A DNA stretch of 64,000 nt, from positions 1 to 64,000 of the forward strand of contig JAPLAA010000009.1 of the NCBI GenBank assembly GCA_026393475.1. Direction: 5' to 3'. A model generated the notes under the pieces. That model saw only the letters and a list, made by a program, of their open reading frames with translations, was not told where the DNA came from and did not search any database. Numbering within the stretch: the first letter of the stretch is position 1; each line of letters opens with the position of its first letter. Shown here piece after piece: positions 46,152-54,297 of this stretch. The translations under genes were made by a program, and so were the position numbers. The stretch comes from Actinomycetota bacterium (GTDB lineage: Bacteria > Actinomycetota > Acidimicrobiia > Acidimicrobiales > Ilumatobacteraceae).

Positions 46152-48167
46152 TCAGTCGCGAACGAGCACGGTGGAGCCCATGGGCATCGCGTTCGTGGCC
46201 CAGAGCATGTCCATCGCCTGGTTGGTGACGCGGACACAGCCGTGCGAGGCGGGGTAGTTCGGGACGCTGCTGTAGCCGTGGACCGCCACACCGCGGATGA
46301 AGAACCTCGGCCGGTACAGCACGCCGAGTGACCCCTCGTAGCGCGGGTCGTCGCTCACCCGGTACACCTTGTGAGTCCCGCTGGGCGTGATCGCCTGGTC
46401 GGGGATCAGGTTGCCGTTCTTGTCCCGCCAGGTGTACGGGTAGTCGCCGCCGGTCGAGACGTTGACGACCCATTCGGCCTTGCCGCCCCGCACGACCATG
46501 CCGAGCTGCTTGCCCTTGTCGATCAGCAGCAGGTCGCCCGTGACGCCCGTCGTCGGCCGGCACTGCACCGTGTTGAGCGCCGCGGCGGTCACCTCGTCGA
46601 GGTTGCCCGACGGGGACAGGCCCGACCACTTCTGGAACGCCATGACGGCCTGTCGGGTGGTGAGCCCGTACGACCCGTCGGCGGCGCTCAACCAGTAGCC
46701 GAGCTCGAGGAGCCGCTGCTGGCCTCGTGCGACGGTCGACGTGCTCGACCCGTTGACCACGGCGGCGACCGGCGACGTCGGTGGGGCCAGGCACCCGGCG
46801 GCCACCGTCGGCCTGGTGTTGCTCGGCGCCCCGAACGGTGCGGGCACCGGCGTGCCGAGGTAGTAGCCGGCGACGTCGGCCACGAGGTGGGCACCGGTCT
46901 GGGTGAAGACGTCGAACCCTCGGGCCGACACCGCGACCGTGGCGTGGTTCGGCAGCGTCTGCGCGGCACGCACCACGTTGAGGGTGCTCGTGCCACGGCT
47001 CTTGTTCGACGGGTCGTTGGATCCGGCGGGCGAGACCGACACGTAGCCGCCCGCCAGCGAATCGGTGGCGGTGATGTTGAGCGACAGTGCAGCGACGTCG
47101 GTGCGGCCGATCGCCGGGTTGGTGCTCACCGGCACCTCGACGTTCCAGACCGGCAGCGGCATCTGCGCGCCGCCGAGCGGGTTGAGCGCCTGAGCCCGTG
47201 TGTCGAGGAAGCGGGTCGGCGAGCTCAGCGGGACGAACAGCCCGTCGGTCGACACCGGTGCCGACGGCCCGGTGATCGTCCCGACGAGGTCGATGACGAG
47301 GTGGCCACCGCTCTGGCTGAACACCGCGAAGTCACCTTCGGCGTCGACGGGGACGATGACCTGGTTGGCCGAGACGTGGAACGTGTACAGCGAGTTGAGG
47401 TTCGCCGCGGTCGGCGGCGCGCTGTTCACCGGGTAGACCGTCCAGTAGCCGGGCGCCGACCCGATGGTCGTGACGTTGAGCACGACGGCGGCCGCACCGG
47501 CGGCTTCCGGGACACGGACCTCGGTGACCGACTGCGGCACGAGCGTGAGGAACTCGCGGGTGTCGAGCACGCGCCGGGGGCTGGCGAGCGGCTGGAACCG
47601 GCCGGCGCTGGTGGCGCCGCTCAACTCGTACGTGCCGAGCATGTCGACGACGAGGTGACCGCCCTTCTGGCTGAAGACGTCGACGAGGCCGTCCGCGCCC
47701 ACGGGCACCGTGACGAGGTTGGGGATCGCGAGGCCGTCGCCGAGCAGTGACCAGCGCTCGTCGACGTTGAGGTTCGATGCCGTGGGCATCGGCGAGCCGT
47801 GCGGGAAGGCGGTCCAGAAGCCGACGCCGGCCGTGCCGACGACGGTGATGTTGAGCACGGCGGCTCGAGCGGTCTCGACGGCCGGCAGGGGTGCGGCCCC
47901 GGCGACGCGGACGGACACGGTGCCACCTGCCGGCACCGGGGTGCCGGCGTCGCGGGTGTCGAGAAGACGGGTCGGCGACGGCAGGGCGACGAAGCGGGTG
48001 GTGTCGCCGGGGGCCGCGTGCGCGCTCGCACCTCCGAGCGGGGCGGGGAGGGCGACGACGGTCGCTGCCGTGCCCGCGAGCACCGCCGCCGTGAAGGCTC
48101 TCGACAGGACGCTGGACAGGACTCCGGTCCGGGCCCGCCTGGGCGCGTGACCACACATCGTTCTCAT
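46152..48167 (-). CDS. L,D-transpeptidase (YkuD) with three LDTR-type repeats and peptidoglycan-binding domain
   Basis: 671 aa from ATG48167; ATG48158 is possible. A signal peptide (VLSRAFTAAVLAGTAATVVA) precedes three repeats of about 135 residues, each beginning with a PTRLLDTR, PRRVLDTR or PTRFLDTR motif and ending GGHLVVDM-like. Then comes a peptidoglycan-binding domain (RLLELGYWLSAADGSYG, QAVMAFQKWSGL). The YkuD domain carries the catalytic HGYSSVPNYPASHGCVRVT with Cys. It would form 3-3 peptidoglycan crosslinks or attach proteins to the wall. LDTR repeats are common in actinobacterial surface proteins. The start codon lies 59 nt beyond the stop of the FAH gene. Confidence 0.88.
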   Translation of the reverse strand: MRTMCGHAPRRARTGVLSSVLSRAFTAAVLAGTAATVVALPAPLGGASAHAAPGDTTRFVALPSPTRLLDTRDAGTPVPAGGTVSVRVAGAAPLPAVETARAAVLNITVVGTAGVGFWTAFPHGSPMPTASNLNVDERWSLLGDGLAIPNLVTVPVGADGLVDVFSQKGGHLVVDMLGTYELSGATSAGRFQPLASPRRVLDTREFLTLVPQSVTEVRVPEAAGAAAVVLNVTTIGSAPGYWTVYPVNSAPPTAANLNSLYTFHVSANQVIVPVDAEGDFAVFSQSGGHLVIDLVGTITGPSAPVSTDGLFVPLSSPTRFLDTRAQALNPLGGAQMPLPVWNVEVPVSTNPAIGRTDVAALSLNITATDSLAGGYVSVSPAGSNDPSNKSRGTSTLNVVRAAQTLPNHATVAVSARGFDVFTQTGAHLVADVAGYYLGTPVPAPFGAPSNTRPTVAAGCLAPPTSPVAAVVNGSSTSTVARGQQRLLELGYWLSAADGSYGLTTRQAVMAFQKWSGLSPSGNLDEVTAAALNTVQCRPTTGVTGDLLLIDKGKQLGMVVRGGKAEWVVNVSTGGDYPYTWRDKNGNLIPDQAITPSGTHKVYRVSDDPRYEGSLGVLYRPRFFIRGVAVHGYSSVPNYPASHGCVRVTNQAMDMLWATNAMPMGSTVLVRD

Positions 48168-48225
48168 CTGCAACCGCACCCTGCAGAGAGTAGTGGCGCG
48201 AGTGCGCAATGCGCACGCGGCGGGG

Positions 48226-49071
48226 TCAGCGTCGGGGCGGACGGATCCCGCGGAACTCCCAGTCGCCACCGAGGGCCGTCGACAGCACCTCTTCGCTCTC
48301 GGTGGGCTGGTGGCCGACGTCGTCGCGGATCGGCGTGGGACCGCTGACGATGGTGTTGGTGAGCTCGCCGAGGCCCTCGACCTCGACCGTGACCACGTCG
48401 CCCGGCTGCACCGGCCGGCTGTACGCGGGCGTGCCCGAGAAGATCATGTCGCCCGGCAGCAACGTGATGGTTCTGGCCAGGTCGGCGACGAGGTAGTGCA
48501 TGTCCCACGTCATCTCGTCGGTGTTGCCGTCCTGGCGCACCTCACCGTTGACGATGGTGCGGATGCGCTTGTGATGGAAGTCCCAGTCGGTGACGAGCGT
48601 CGGGCCGACGGGGCACAGCGTGTCGCTGCCCTTCACGCGGAGCATCGACCCGGCGTCGGTGTCGCGGAAGTCGTGCAACCCGTAGTCGTTGCCGATCGTG
48701 TATCCGGCGATGTAGTCGCCCGCCTCGGCCTGACTCACGTTGCGACACGGGCGGCCGATCACGATCACGACCTCGCCCTCGTAGTTGAGCCACTTGCATC
48801 GCTCGGGCCGCACCACGTGGCCTCGATGTCCGTTCAGCGCGGAGGTCGGCTTCTGGAAGTAGGTGGGCGTCTTGGTGAGCTGGATCTGGAACTCCTGCAC
48901 GCGGCTGACGTGGTTGAGGTGGACGCAGAGGATCTTGGAGGGCTCGCTCGGGGGGAGGTAGATCGCGTCGGCCTCGGCGATGCGTCGGCCGTCGGCCGCC
49001 ACGAGGTCGTCGCCATCGGGCGTCACCGTGGTGACGGACCCCTCGAGCAGGATGCGGCTGAAGCGTGCCAT
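48226..49071 (-). CDS. Fumarylacetoacetate hydrolase (FAH) family protein
   Basis: 281 aa. KILCVHLNHVSRVQEF starts the FAH fold. YEGEVVIVIGRPCRNV carries the conserved Glu of the metal site, AGYTIGNDYGLHDFR the Asp, and GDMIFSGTPAYSRPVQPGDVV the closing strands. Family members hydrolyse C-C bonds of acylpyruvates or decarboxylate/isomerise aromatic ring-cleavage products. It is transcribed divergently from the acetoacetate-decarboxylase-like gene. A 17-bp near-palindrome lies in the 128-nt gap and may control both. Confidence 0.87.
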   Translation of the reverse strand: MARFSRILLEGSVTTVTPDGDDLVAADGRRIAEADAIYLPPSEPSKILCVHLNHVSRVQEFQIQLTKTPTYFQKPTSALNGHRGHVVRPERCKWLNYEGEVVIVIGRPCRNVSQAEAGDYIAGYTIGNDYGLHDFRDTDAGSMLRVKGSDTLCPVGPTLVTDWDFHHKRIRTIVNGEVRQDGNTDEMTWDMHYLVADLARTITLLPGDMIFSGTPAYSRPVQPGDVVTVEVEGLGELTNTIVSGPTPIRDDVGHQPTESEEVLSTALGGDWEFRGIRPPRR

Positions 49072-49174
49072 GGTGGTGACTCCCGGGCGATGTCGTCGAT
49101 GTCTCGGTCTGACGTGTGGTGGCAGGTGGCGGTCGCGTGGTGTCGCAGAACGACGCCGCGTGATTTTCGTTTGG

Positions 49175-49191
49175 ATCCTAATGATTATGAT
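49175..49191. promoter_or_regulatory. 17-bp near-palindrome in the FAH / decarboxylase divergent promoter
   Basis: ATCCTAATGATTATGAT differs from a perfect inverted repeat at one symmetric pair (C/T at positions 4 and 14). It lies in the only AT-rich island of the gap and contains a TATGAT -10-like hexamer 9 nt before ATG49200, which would give a very short leader. Its ATC...GAT ends resemble, but its core differs from, the TTTGATCAAA sites further on. Confidence 0.5.
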
Positions 49192-49199
49192 CGGCCACC

Positions 49200-50012
49200 A
49201 TGACCGCCGGATTCATGTTCCCCCGCAGCGCGACAGGGAAGTCGTCGTTGGTGCCCTCGCCGCCGTGGCACTACAGCGGGCAGATGCTCACCATCGAGTA
49301 CCGCACCGATCCCGCCGCGGTCGCCGAGCTGCTGCCGGCCCCGCTCGAGCTCGCCGACGACGACCCGGGCGCCGTCGCGGTGATCTGGGCCGACTGGCAG
49401 AGCTGCCGTGACGACATGCAGGAGCTGCTCGACCCGGTGCGCAGCCAGTACATGGAGACCTTCGTGGTCGTGCGCTGCAAGTACCAGGGCAAGCACTACA
49501 GCCGCTGCGTCTACATCTGGGTCGACAAGGATTTCGCCATGGTGCGTGGCCACCACCAGGGCTACCCGAAGAAGATGGGCGAGCTGTACCTCACCCGTGC
49601 GGTGCGGGTCGGCAAGGCGGGTCCGCGGCTCGAGCCGGGCGGACGCTTCGGTGCCACGTGCGCCGCGTACGGCCGTCGCCTGATCGACGCGACGTTCACC
49701 ATCACGGGCACCTCCGAGGACGCCGGGTTCGTGAACGCGCTGCCGATGATCCACCACCGGTTGATGCCGGCGATCGAGGGCGACGGCACCGACAGCCTGC
49801 ACGAGCTCGTCACCATGAGCGGTTTCGACGCCGAGGTCGGCCCGTGTTACTCGGGCGACGCGACGCTCGCCTTCCACGAGTCGCCGGTGGAGGAGCTCGA
49901 ACGCATCGCCCCGATCGAGATGATCGGTGGGTACTGGCGAGAGGTGGGCACGTCGTGGAAGCAGGGCACCACGCTCGAACGGCAGAACCTCCCGGAAGTG
50001 GGGCCGTCGTGA
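49200..50012 (+). CDS. Acetoacetate decarboxylase-family protein
   Basis: 270 aa. HHQGYPKKMGELYLTRAV contains the PKK motif whose second or first Lys forms the Schiff base in acetoacetate decarboxylase. LTIEYRTDPAAVAELLPAPLE and GRYCRCVY-like segments fit the ADC fold. Many family members are aldolase/dehydratase-like enzymes of keto acids or P450 partners in secondary metabolism. The stop overlaps the P450 gene (GTGA), so the two are translated together and may act in one pathway. Confidence 0.82.
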   Translation: MTAGFMFPRSATGKSSLVPSPPWHYSGQMLTIEYRTDPAAVAELLPAPLELADDDPGAVAVIWADWQSCRDDMQELLDPVRSQYMETFVVVRCKYQGKHYSRCVYIWVDKDFAMVRGHHQGYPKKMGELYLTRAVRVGKAGPRLEPGGRFGATCAAYGRRLIDATFTITGTSEDAGFVNALPMIHHRLMPAIEGDGTDSLHELVTMSGFDAEVGPCYSGDATLAFHESPVEELERIAPIEMIGGYWREVGTSWKQGTTLERQNLPEVGPS

Positions 50013-51289
50013 GCGGCTCGTTCGAGTTCGTGCACGGCCCGGCGGACGCAGACATCACCGACCCGGACGCCTATGTGAACGGGGTGCCCTACGCGACCTT
50101 CGAACGGCTGCGGCGCGACGATCCGGTCAGCTGGTGGGACGAGCACGACGGCGGCAAGGGCTTCTGGGCGATCACCCGCTACGACGACCTCCTCGCGGTG
50201 AGTCGCCAGGTCGAGATCTTCTCGTCGGCCCAGGGCATCACCCTCGAGGAGATGGGCGCCGACGACTTCCACGCTCGACGCAACATGCTCGAGTACGACC
50301 CGCCGGAGCACACCCGCTACCGGCGGTTGGTGTCGAAGCCGTTCGCGCGCCGCGAGGTGTACGCGTACGAGAACGCGATCCGGCTGCTGGCCCGCACGGT
50401 CGTCGACGAGGCCCTGGCCGGGCCGCACACCTTCGACTTCGTCGAGCAGGTCGCCAAGCAGCTGCCGATGCGCATGCTCGGCCGCCTCCTCGGTGTGCCC
50501 GACGACGACGGCCCGTGGCTGGTCGAGCGAGGCGACGCCCTGCTCGGCAATTTCGACCCGGAGTTCACCGACACGCCGCTCGGGCTCACCGACACCGACG
50601 AGTTCAAGCACATCCCGTTCCGTTCGCCGGCGGCGCTCGACCTCTACCGCTACGCCGAGGAGGCTGCGGCCCAGCGGCGGGCGGCGCCCACCGACGACGT
50701 GATCACCCGCCTCCTCGCGCCGACGATCGACGGTGAGCAGATCACCGATCTCGAGTTCAAGAACTTCTTCGTCCTGCTGGTGAGCGCCGGCAACGACACC
50801 ACCCGCTACACGATGGCCGCCGGGATGAAGGCGTTGATCGAACATCCCGACCAGTTGGCCGAGCTGCGCGACTCGATCGGCAAGGACCCGACCGTGATGG
50901 ACCGGGCGGTCGAGGAGATCCTCCGCTGGGCCACGGTCACCATGCACTTCCGGCGCACCGCCACCCGCGACGTCGAGATGCACGGCAAGCAGATCAAGGC
51001 GGGCGACAAGGTCGTGATCTGGTTCACGTCTGCCGACTACGACGACACCCAGTTCCCCGACCCGTACCGTTTCGACATCCATCGCACGCCCAACGAGCAC
51101 GTCGCGTTCGGGCGCATGAGCCCGCACCTGTGCCTCGGCGCGCAGCTGGCCCGCATGGAGCTGAAGGTGCTGTTCGAGGAACTGCTGCCGAAGCTCTCCG
51201 ACGCCCGCCTGGCCGGGCCGGTCGACCGGTTGCGGTCGAACTTCATCTCCGGCATGAAGCGCGTGCCGGTGAGTGTGTCGCTCGCGTGA
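50009..51289 (+). CDS. Cytochrome P450
   Basis: 426 aa from GTG50009. The I-helix has VSAGNDTTRY, the K-helix ExxR is EEILR, and the heme loop is FGRMSPHLCLGAQLARMELK. This lacks the usual second Gly (FGxGxH) but keeps His-x-Cys-x-Gly. CYP family is not assigned; the length and actinobacterial context fit a soluble sterol- or terpenoid-oxidising type. It hydroxylates an unknown substrate, using ferredoxin partners not seen in this window. It is coupled to the decarboxylase-like gene. Confidence 0.92.
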   Translation: MSGSFEFVHGPADADITDPDAYVNGVPYATFERLRRDDPVSWWDEHDGGKGFWAITRYDDLLAVSRQVEIFSSAQGITLEEMGADDFHARRNMLEYDPPEHTRYRRLVSKPFARREVYAYENAIRLLARTVVDEALAGPHTFDFVEQVAKQLPMRMLGRLLGVPDDDGPWLVERGDALLGNFDPEFTDTPLGLTDTDEFKHIPFRSPAALDLYRYAEEAAAQRRAAPTDDVITRLLAPTIDGEQITDLEFKNFFVLLVSAGNDTTRYTMAAGMKALIEHPDQLAELRDSIGKDPTVMDRAVEEILRWATVTMHFRRTATRDVEMHGKQIKAGDKVVIWFTSADYDDTQFPDPYRFDIHRTPNEHVAFGRMSPHLCLGAQLARMELKVLFEELLPKLSDARLAGPVDRLRSNFISGMKRVPVSVSLA

Positions 51290-51340
51290 AGCTCACGTGC
51301 GCGTCCGGGTCGCCGGCCTGGCGTCGACGACCCATCATGT

Positions 51341-51356
51341 ATATTTGATCAAACAT
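51341..51356. promoter_or_regulatory. Palindromic operator, copy 1 (upstream of ABC substrate-binding gene)
   Basis: ATATTTGATCAAACAT, a 16-bp inverted repeat around TTTGATCAAA with one mismatched pair. It lies 17 bp before the ATG of the substrate-binding protein gene, in the 83-nt gap after the P450 gene. Two related sites lie at 58404 and 60236. Confidence 0.65.
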
Positions 51357-51372
51357 CCACGGGGGAGGAACC

Positions 51373-52620
51373 ATGAGGAGAACATCTGCTGTCGCTGCGT
51401 TCGCAGCACTGGCACTGGTCGCAGCTGCATGTGGCGGTGACGACGAGGAGACCGCGAGCACCGAGGCACCGGCCGCCACCGAGGCCCCGGGTGCCACGGA
51501 GGCGCCCGGCGCCACGACGGCGCCCGGCGATTGTGTGCTCGACGAGCCACTCAAGATCGGCTACGCGGCCGACTTCGACCTCGGCGGCATCGGTGACGTG
51601 CCGGGCACCAAGGGCGCCCAGTTCGTCGTCGACACGATCAACGCTGCCGGCGGTGTCGGTGGCCAGCAGGTCGAGCTGGAGATCAAGCAGATCAGCCAGA
51701 CGCCGCCCGACCCGGCCGCCGCGCAGCGTGCGGTGCAGGAGCTGCTCGACGGCGGCGCCGACATCCTGCTCGGCCCTCCGTTCTCCGATTACGGCCTCCC
51801 GCTGCTCGAGGTGACCAAGGGCTCCGTGCCGGTGCTGTTCGTGACCAGCACCGAGATCACGCTGTCCGACCCGTCGCAGGGCGCGTTCCTCGTGTCGTTC
51901 GACGACCGGGTGCAGGCGTCGGCCGCGGCCGAGTTCGCCACCAAGCAGGGCTACACCAGCGCCGTGACGTTGTCGTCGTCGGACATCCCGTACCTCAACA
52001 TCACGACGGCGGCGTTCACCGAGGTGTTCACCGGCGCCGGTGGCACGGTCGACAAGGACCTCTCGTTCAACCTCGGCGACACCGACTTCTCGGCCCAGGT
52101 GAACGAGATCGCGGCGATGGACCCGCAGCCCGACGCGGTGTACTCGGCGTTCTTCCTGCCCGAGGCCGGCATCTTCCTGAAGCAGCTCCGCGAGGCGGGT
52201 GTCGAGTCGACGGTGATCAGCGCCGACGGCTTCGATGCCAGCGAGGTGTGGACCGTCGGTGCCGACTCCGAGGGCGTGTTCTTCACGAGCCACACCTTCC
52301 CCGGCCCGGACAACGGCGTGCAGCAGTTCCTCGACGAGTACGAGGCCGCCAACGGTGAGCCCGTGGGCACCGTCGCCTTCGGTGCGCTCGGGGCCGACGC
52401 CGTGAACATCGCGGTCGCTGCCACGCTCGCCGCCTGCTCCACCGACGGCGCTGCCCTCATCGCCGCGATGGCGAACGTCTCGGTCGACACCGTCACCGGC
52501 ACGACGAGCTATGTCGGAGTCGGTGGCACGCCCACGCGTGACGTGTCGATCCTCACCGTGACCGACGGAGCGCCGGCCCTGGCCGACGCGTTCTACCCGT
52601 CGGTCGTCGCCGGCGGCTGA
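51373..52620 (+). CDS. ABC transporter substrate-binding lipoprotein (Liv-type, branched-chain amino acid family)
   Basis: 415 aa. A lipobox ALVAAACGGDD predicts a lipid anchor, followed by an acidic Ala/Thr linker. The type I periplasmic-binding fold starts KIGYAADFDLGGIGDVPGTKG and contains DILLGPPFSDYGLPLLE. ATG51373 follows GGGGGAGGAACC, and an operator-like palindrome is 17 bp upstream. Liv-type systems also carry aromatic acids, amides and urea, so the ligand is not necessarily an amino acid. It opens a likely operon with livF, livH and the fused livMG. Confidence 0.88.
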   Translation: MRRTSAVAAFAALALVAAACGGDDEETASTEAPAATEAPGATEAPGATTAPGDCVLDEPLKIGYAADFDLGGIGDVPGTKGAQFVVDTINAAGGVGGQQVELEIKQISQTPPDPAAAQRAVQELLDGGADILLGPPFSDYGLPLLEVTKGSVPVLFVTSTEITLSDPSQGAFLVSFDDRVQASAAAEFATKQGYTSAVTLSSSDIPYLNITTAAFTEVFTGAGGTVDKDLSFNLGDTDFSAQVNEIAAMDPQPDAVYSAFFLPEAGIFLKQLREAGVESTVISADGFDASEVWTVGADSEGVFFTSHTFPGPDNGVQQFLDEYEAANGEPVGTVAFGALGADAVNIAVAATLAACSTDGAALIAAMANVSVDTVTGTTSYVGVGGTPTRDVSILTVTDGAPALADAFYPSVVAGG

Positions 52621-52683
52621 GCCGTTCGTCGACACCCATCGATACCCAACCGTGACGTCACGACGGACCTGTAGGGAACGCAC

Positions 52684-53391
52684 ATGATCCTCGAGGTCGA
52701 TCGGCTCACCACCCGGTACGGCGCGCTCACGGCGCTCCATGCCGTCTCGGTGCACGTGGCGCCGGGTGAGCTGGTGGCGCTGGTCGGCCCGAACGGGGCC
52801 GGCAAGACGACGCTGCTGTCGTCGGTCGTCGGGTTGTTGAAGCCCGCCGAGGGTGCGGTTCGGTTCGAAGGCAAGGACATCACCGGGTTCGACCCGGCGG
52901 CCAACGTGGCCGCCGGGTTGGCCCTGGTGCCGGAACGCCGGCGGATCTTCAAGGACCTCACGGTCGCGGAGAACCTCCGGTTGGCGGGCACCACCGTCGC
53001 CAAGTCGTTGCGCAAGGGGCGCATGGACGAGATGGGCGAGTTGTTCCCGGCGTTGCGTTCGAAGTGGGACGTGTCGGCCGGGTTCTTGTCGGGCGGTCAG
53101 GCGCAGCAGCTCGCGGTCGCCCGAGCGTTGATGTCGTCGCCGAAGGTGCTCCTCCTCGACGAGCCGTGTCTCGGTCTGGCGCCGACGATGGTGGACGTCA
53201 TCTTCGACCTGCTCGAGCAGCTCCGGTCGCAGGGTCGCACGATCCTGGTGGTCGAGCAGCAGGCGCAGCGCGTGCTGTCGATCGCCGATCGCGGGTATGT
53301 GCTGCGCACGGGCGAGATCGTCGCGGAGGGCTCCGGGCCGGAGCTCGCGGGGCGGTCCGATCTGTTCGACACCTACATCGGCGGTTCCTGA
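52684..53391 (+). CDS. ABC transporter ATP-binding protein, LivF type
   Basis: 235 aa. Walker A is GPNGAGKTTL, the signature is FLSGGQAQQLAVARAL, and Walker B is VLLLDEPCLGL. Family segments VPERRRIFKDLTVAENL and VEQQAQRVLSIADRGYVL fit LivF. It pairs with the ATPase domain fused to LivM further on. The gene follows the binding protein by 63 nt and is preceded by TAGGGAACGC. Confidence 0.92.
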   Translation: MILEVDRLTTRYGALTALHAVSVHVAPGELVALVGPNGAGKTTLLSSVVGLLKPAEGAVRFEGKDITGFDPAANVAAGLALVPERRRIFKDLTVAENLRLAGTTVAKSLRKGRMDEMGELFPALRSKWDVSAGFLSGGQAQQLAVARALMSSPKVLLLDEPCLGLAPTMVDVIFDLLEQLRSQGRTILVVEQQAQRVLSIADRGYVLRTGEIVAEGSGPELAGRSDLFDTYIGGS

Positions 53392-53409
53392 CCGTATGGG
53401 AGCAATGCG

Positions 53410-54297
53410 ATGACCCAGTTCGTGCAGAACCTGATCGACGGTCTCGGCAACGGCAGCACCTACGCGCTGCTCGCGGTCGGCGTGTCGATGCTGTTCGGTG
53501 TGATGCACCTCGTCAACTTCGCCCATGGCGAGCTGTTGACGATCGGTGCCTACGTCATCTACGGGATGCGCAGCAACGACATCTCGTGGTGGGCGACGAT
53601 CCCGGTCGCGATCCTGTCGGCGGTGATGCTGTCGATGCTGATCGAGTTCGTGGCGTTCCGGCGGGTGCGCACGGCGAGTGCGTTCACCCTGTTGCTCACG
53701 TCGTTCGCGATCGAGATCCTGTCGCACGCGGCATGGCGCATCGGCGTGTCGTCGACACCGCGCCGCTTCGAGGCGCCCGACATCGCGTTCAAGGTGGTGG
53801 AGATCGGCCCGTTCAACATCGAGGTGTGGGACGTGGTCAGCATCGCCGTCGCGGTGGCCTGCTTCATCGGCACGGCGATCATGTTGCGCACCACGATGTT
53901 CGGCCTGTCGATCCGCGCTGCGAGCGAGGACTTCGATGCCGCCCGGCTCATGGGTGTGAAGGCCAACCGGGTGATCTCGGGCGCGTTCGCGTTCGCCGGT
54001 CTGCTCGCCGGCATCGCCGGTGCCATCTGGCTGGTGCGCCGCGGGCAGGCCGACCCGCGCATGGGCGCCGAACCGCTGTTGAAGGCGGTGATCGCCGCGA
54101 TCATCGGCGGCCTGGGCAGCCTGCCCGGCGCCGTGGTCGGCGGTCTCTCCCTCGGCATCGCCGAGGTGTACTTCCGATCGTGGTTGCCGAGCGACCTGCA
54201 GGGGCTCACCGACAGCTTCGTGTTCGTCGTGATCGCGATCCTGTTCGTCGTGCGGCCGCAGGGTCTGTTCAACGTCCAGTCGGCGGAGCGTGTGTGA
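53410..54297 (+). CDS. ABC transporter permease, LivH type
   Basis: 295 aa with eight hydrophobic segments. NLIDGLGNGSTYALLAVGVSMLFGVMHLVNFAHGEL is the LivH N-terminal signature. GLSIRAASEDFDAARLMGVKANRV is the EAA-like cytoplasmic loop contacting the ATPases, and GLGSLPGAVVGGLSLGIAE is the conserved end. Its stop overlaps the livMG start (TGATG). It would form the channel with the LivM half of the next protein. Confidence 0.92.
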   Translation: MTQFVQNLIDGLGNGSTYALLAVGVSMLFGVMHLVNFAHGELLTIGAYVIYGMRSNDISWWATIPVAILSAVMLSMLIEFVAFRRVRTASAFTLLLTSFAIEILSHAAWRIGVSSTPRRFEAPDIAFKVVEIGPFNIEVWDVVSIAVAVACFIGTAIMLRTTMFGLSIRAASEDFDAARLMGVKANRVISGAFAFAGLLAGIAGAIWLVRRGQADPRMGAEPLLKAVIAAIIGGLGSLPGAVVGGLSLGIAEVYFRSWLPSDLQGLTDSFVFVVIAILFVVRPQGLFNVQSAERV

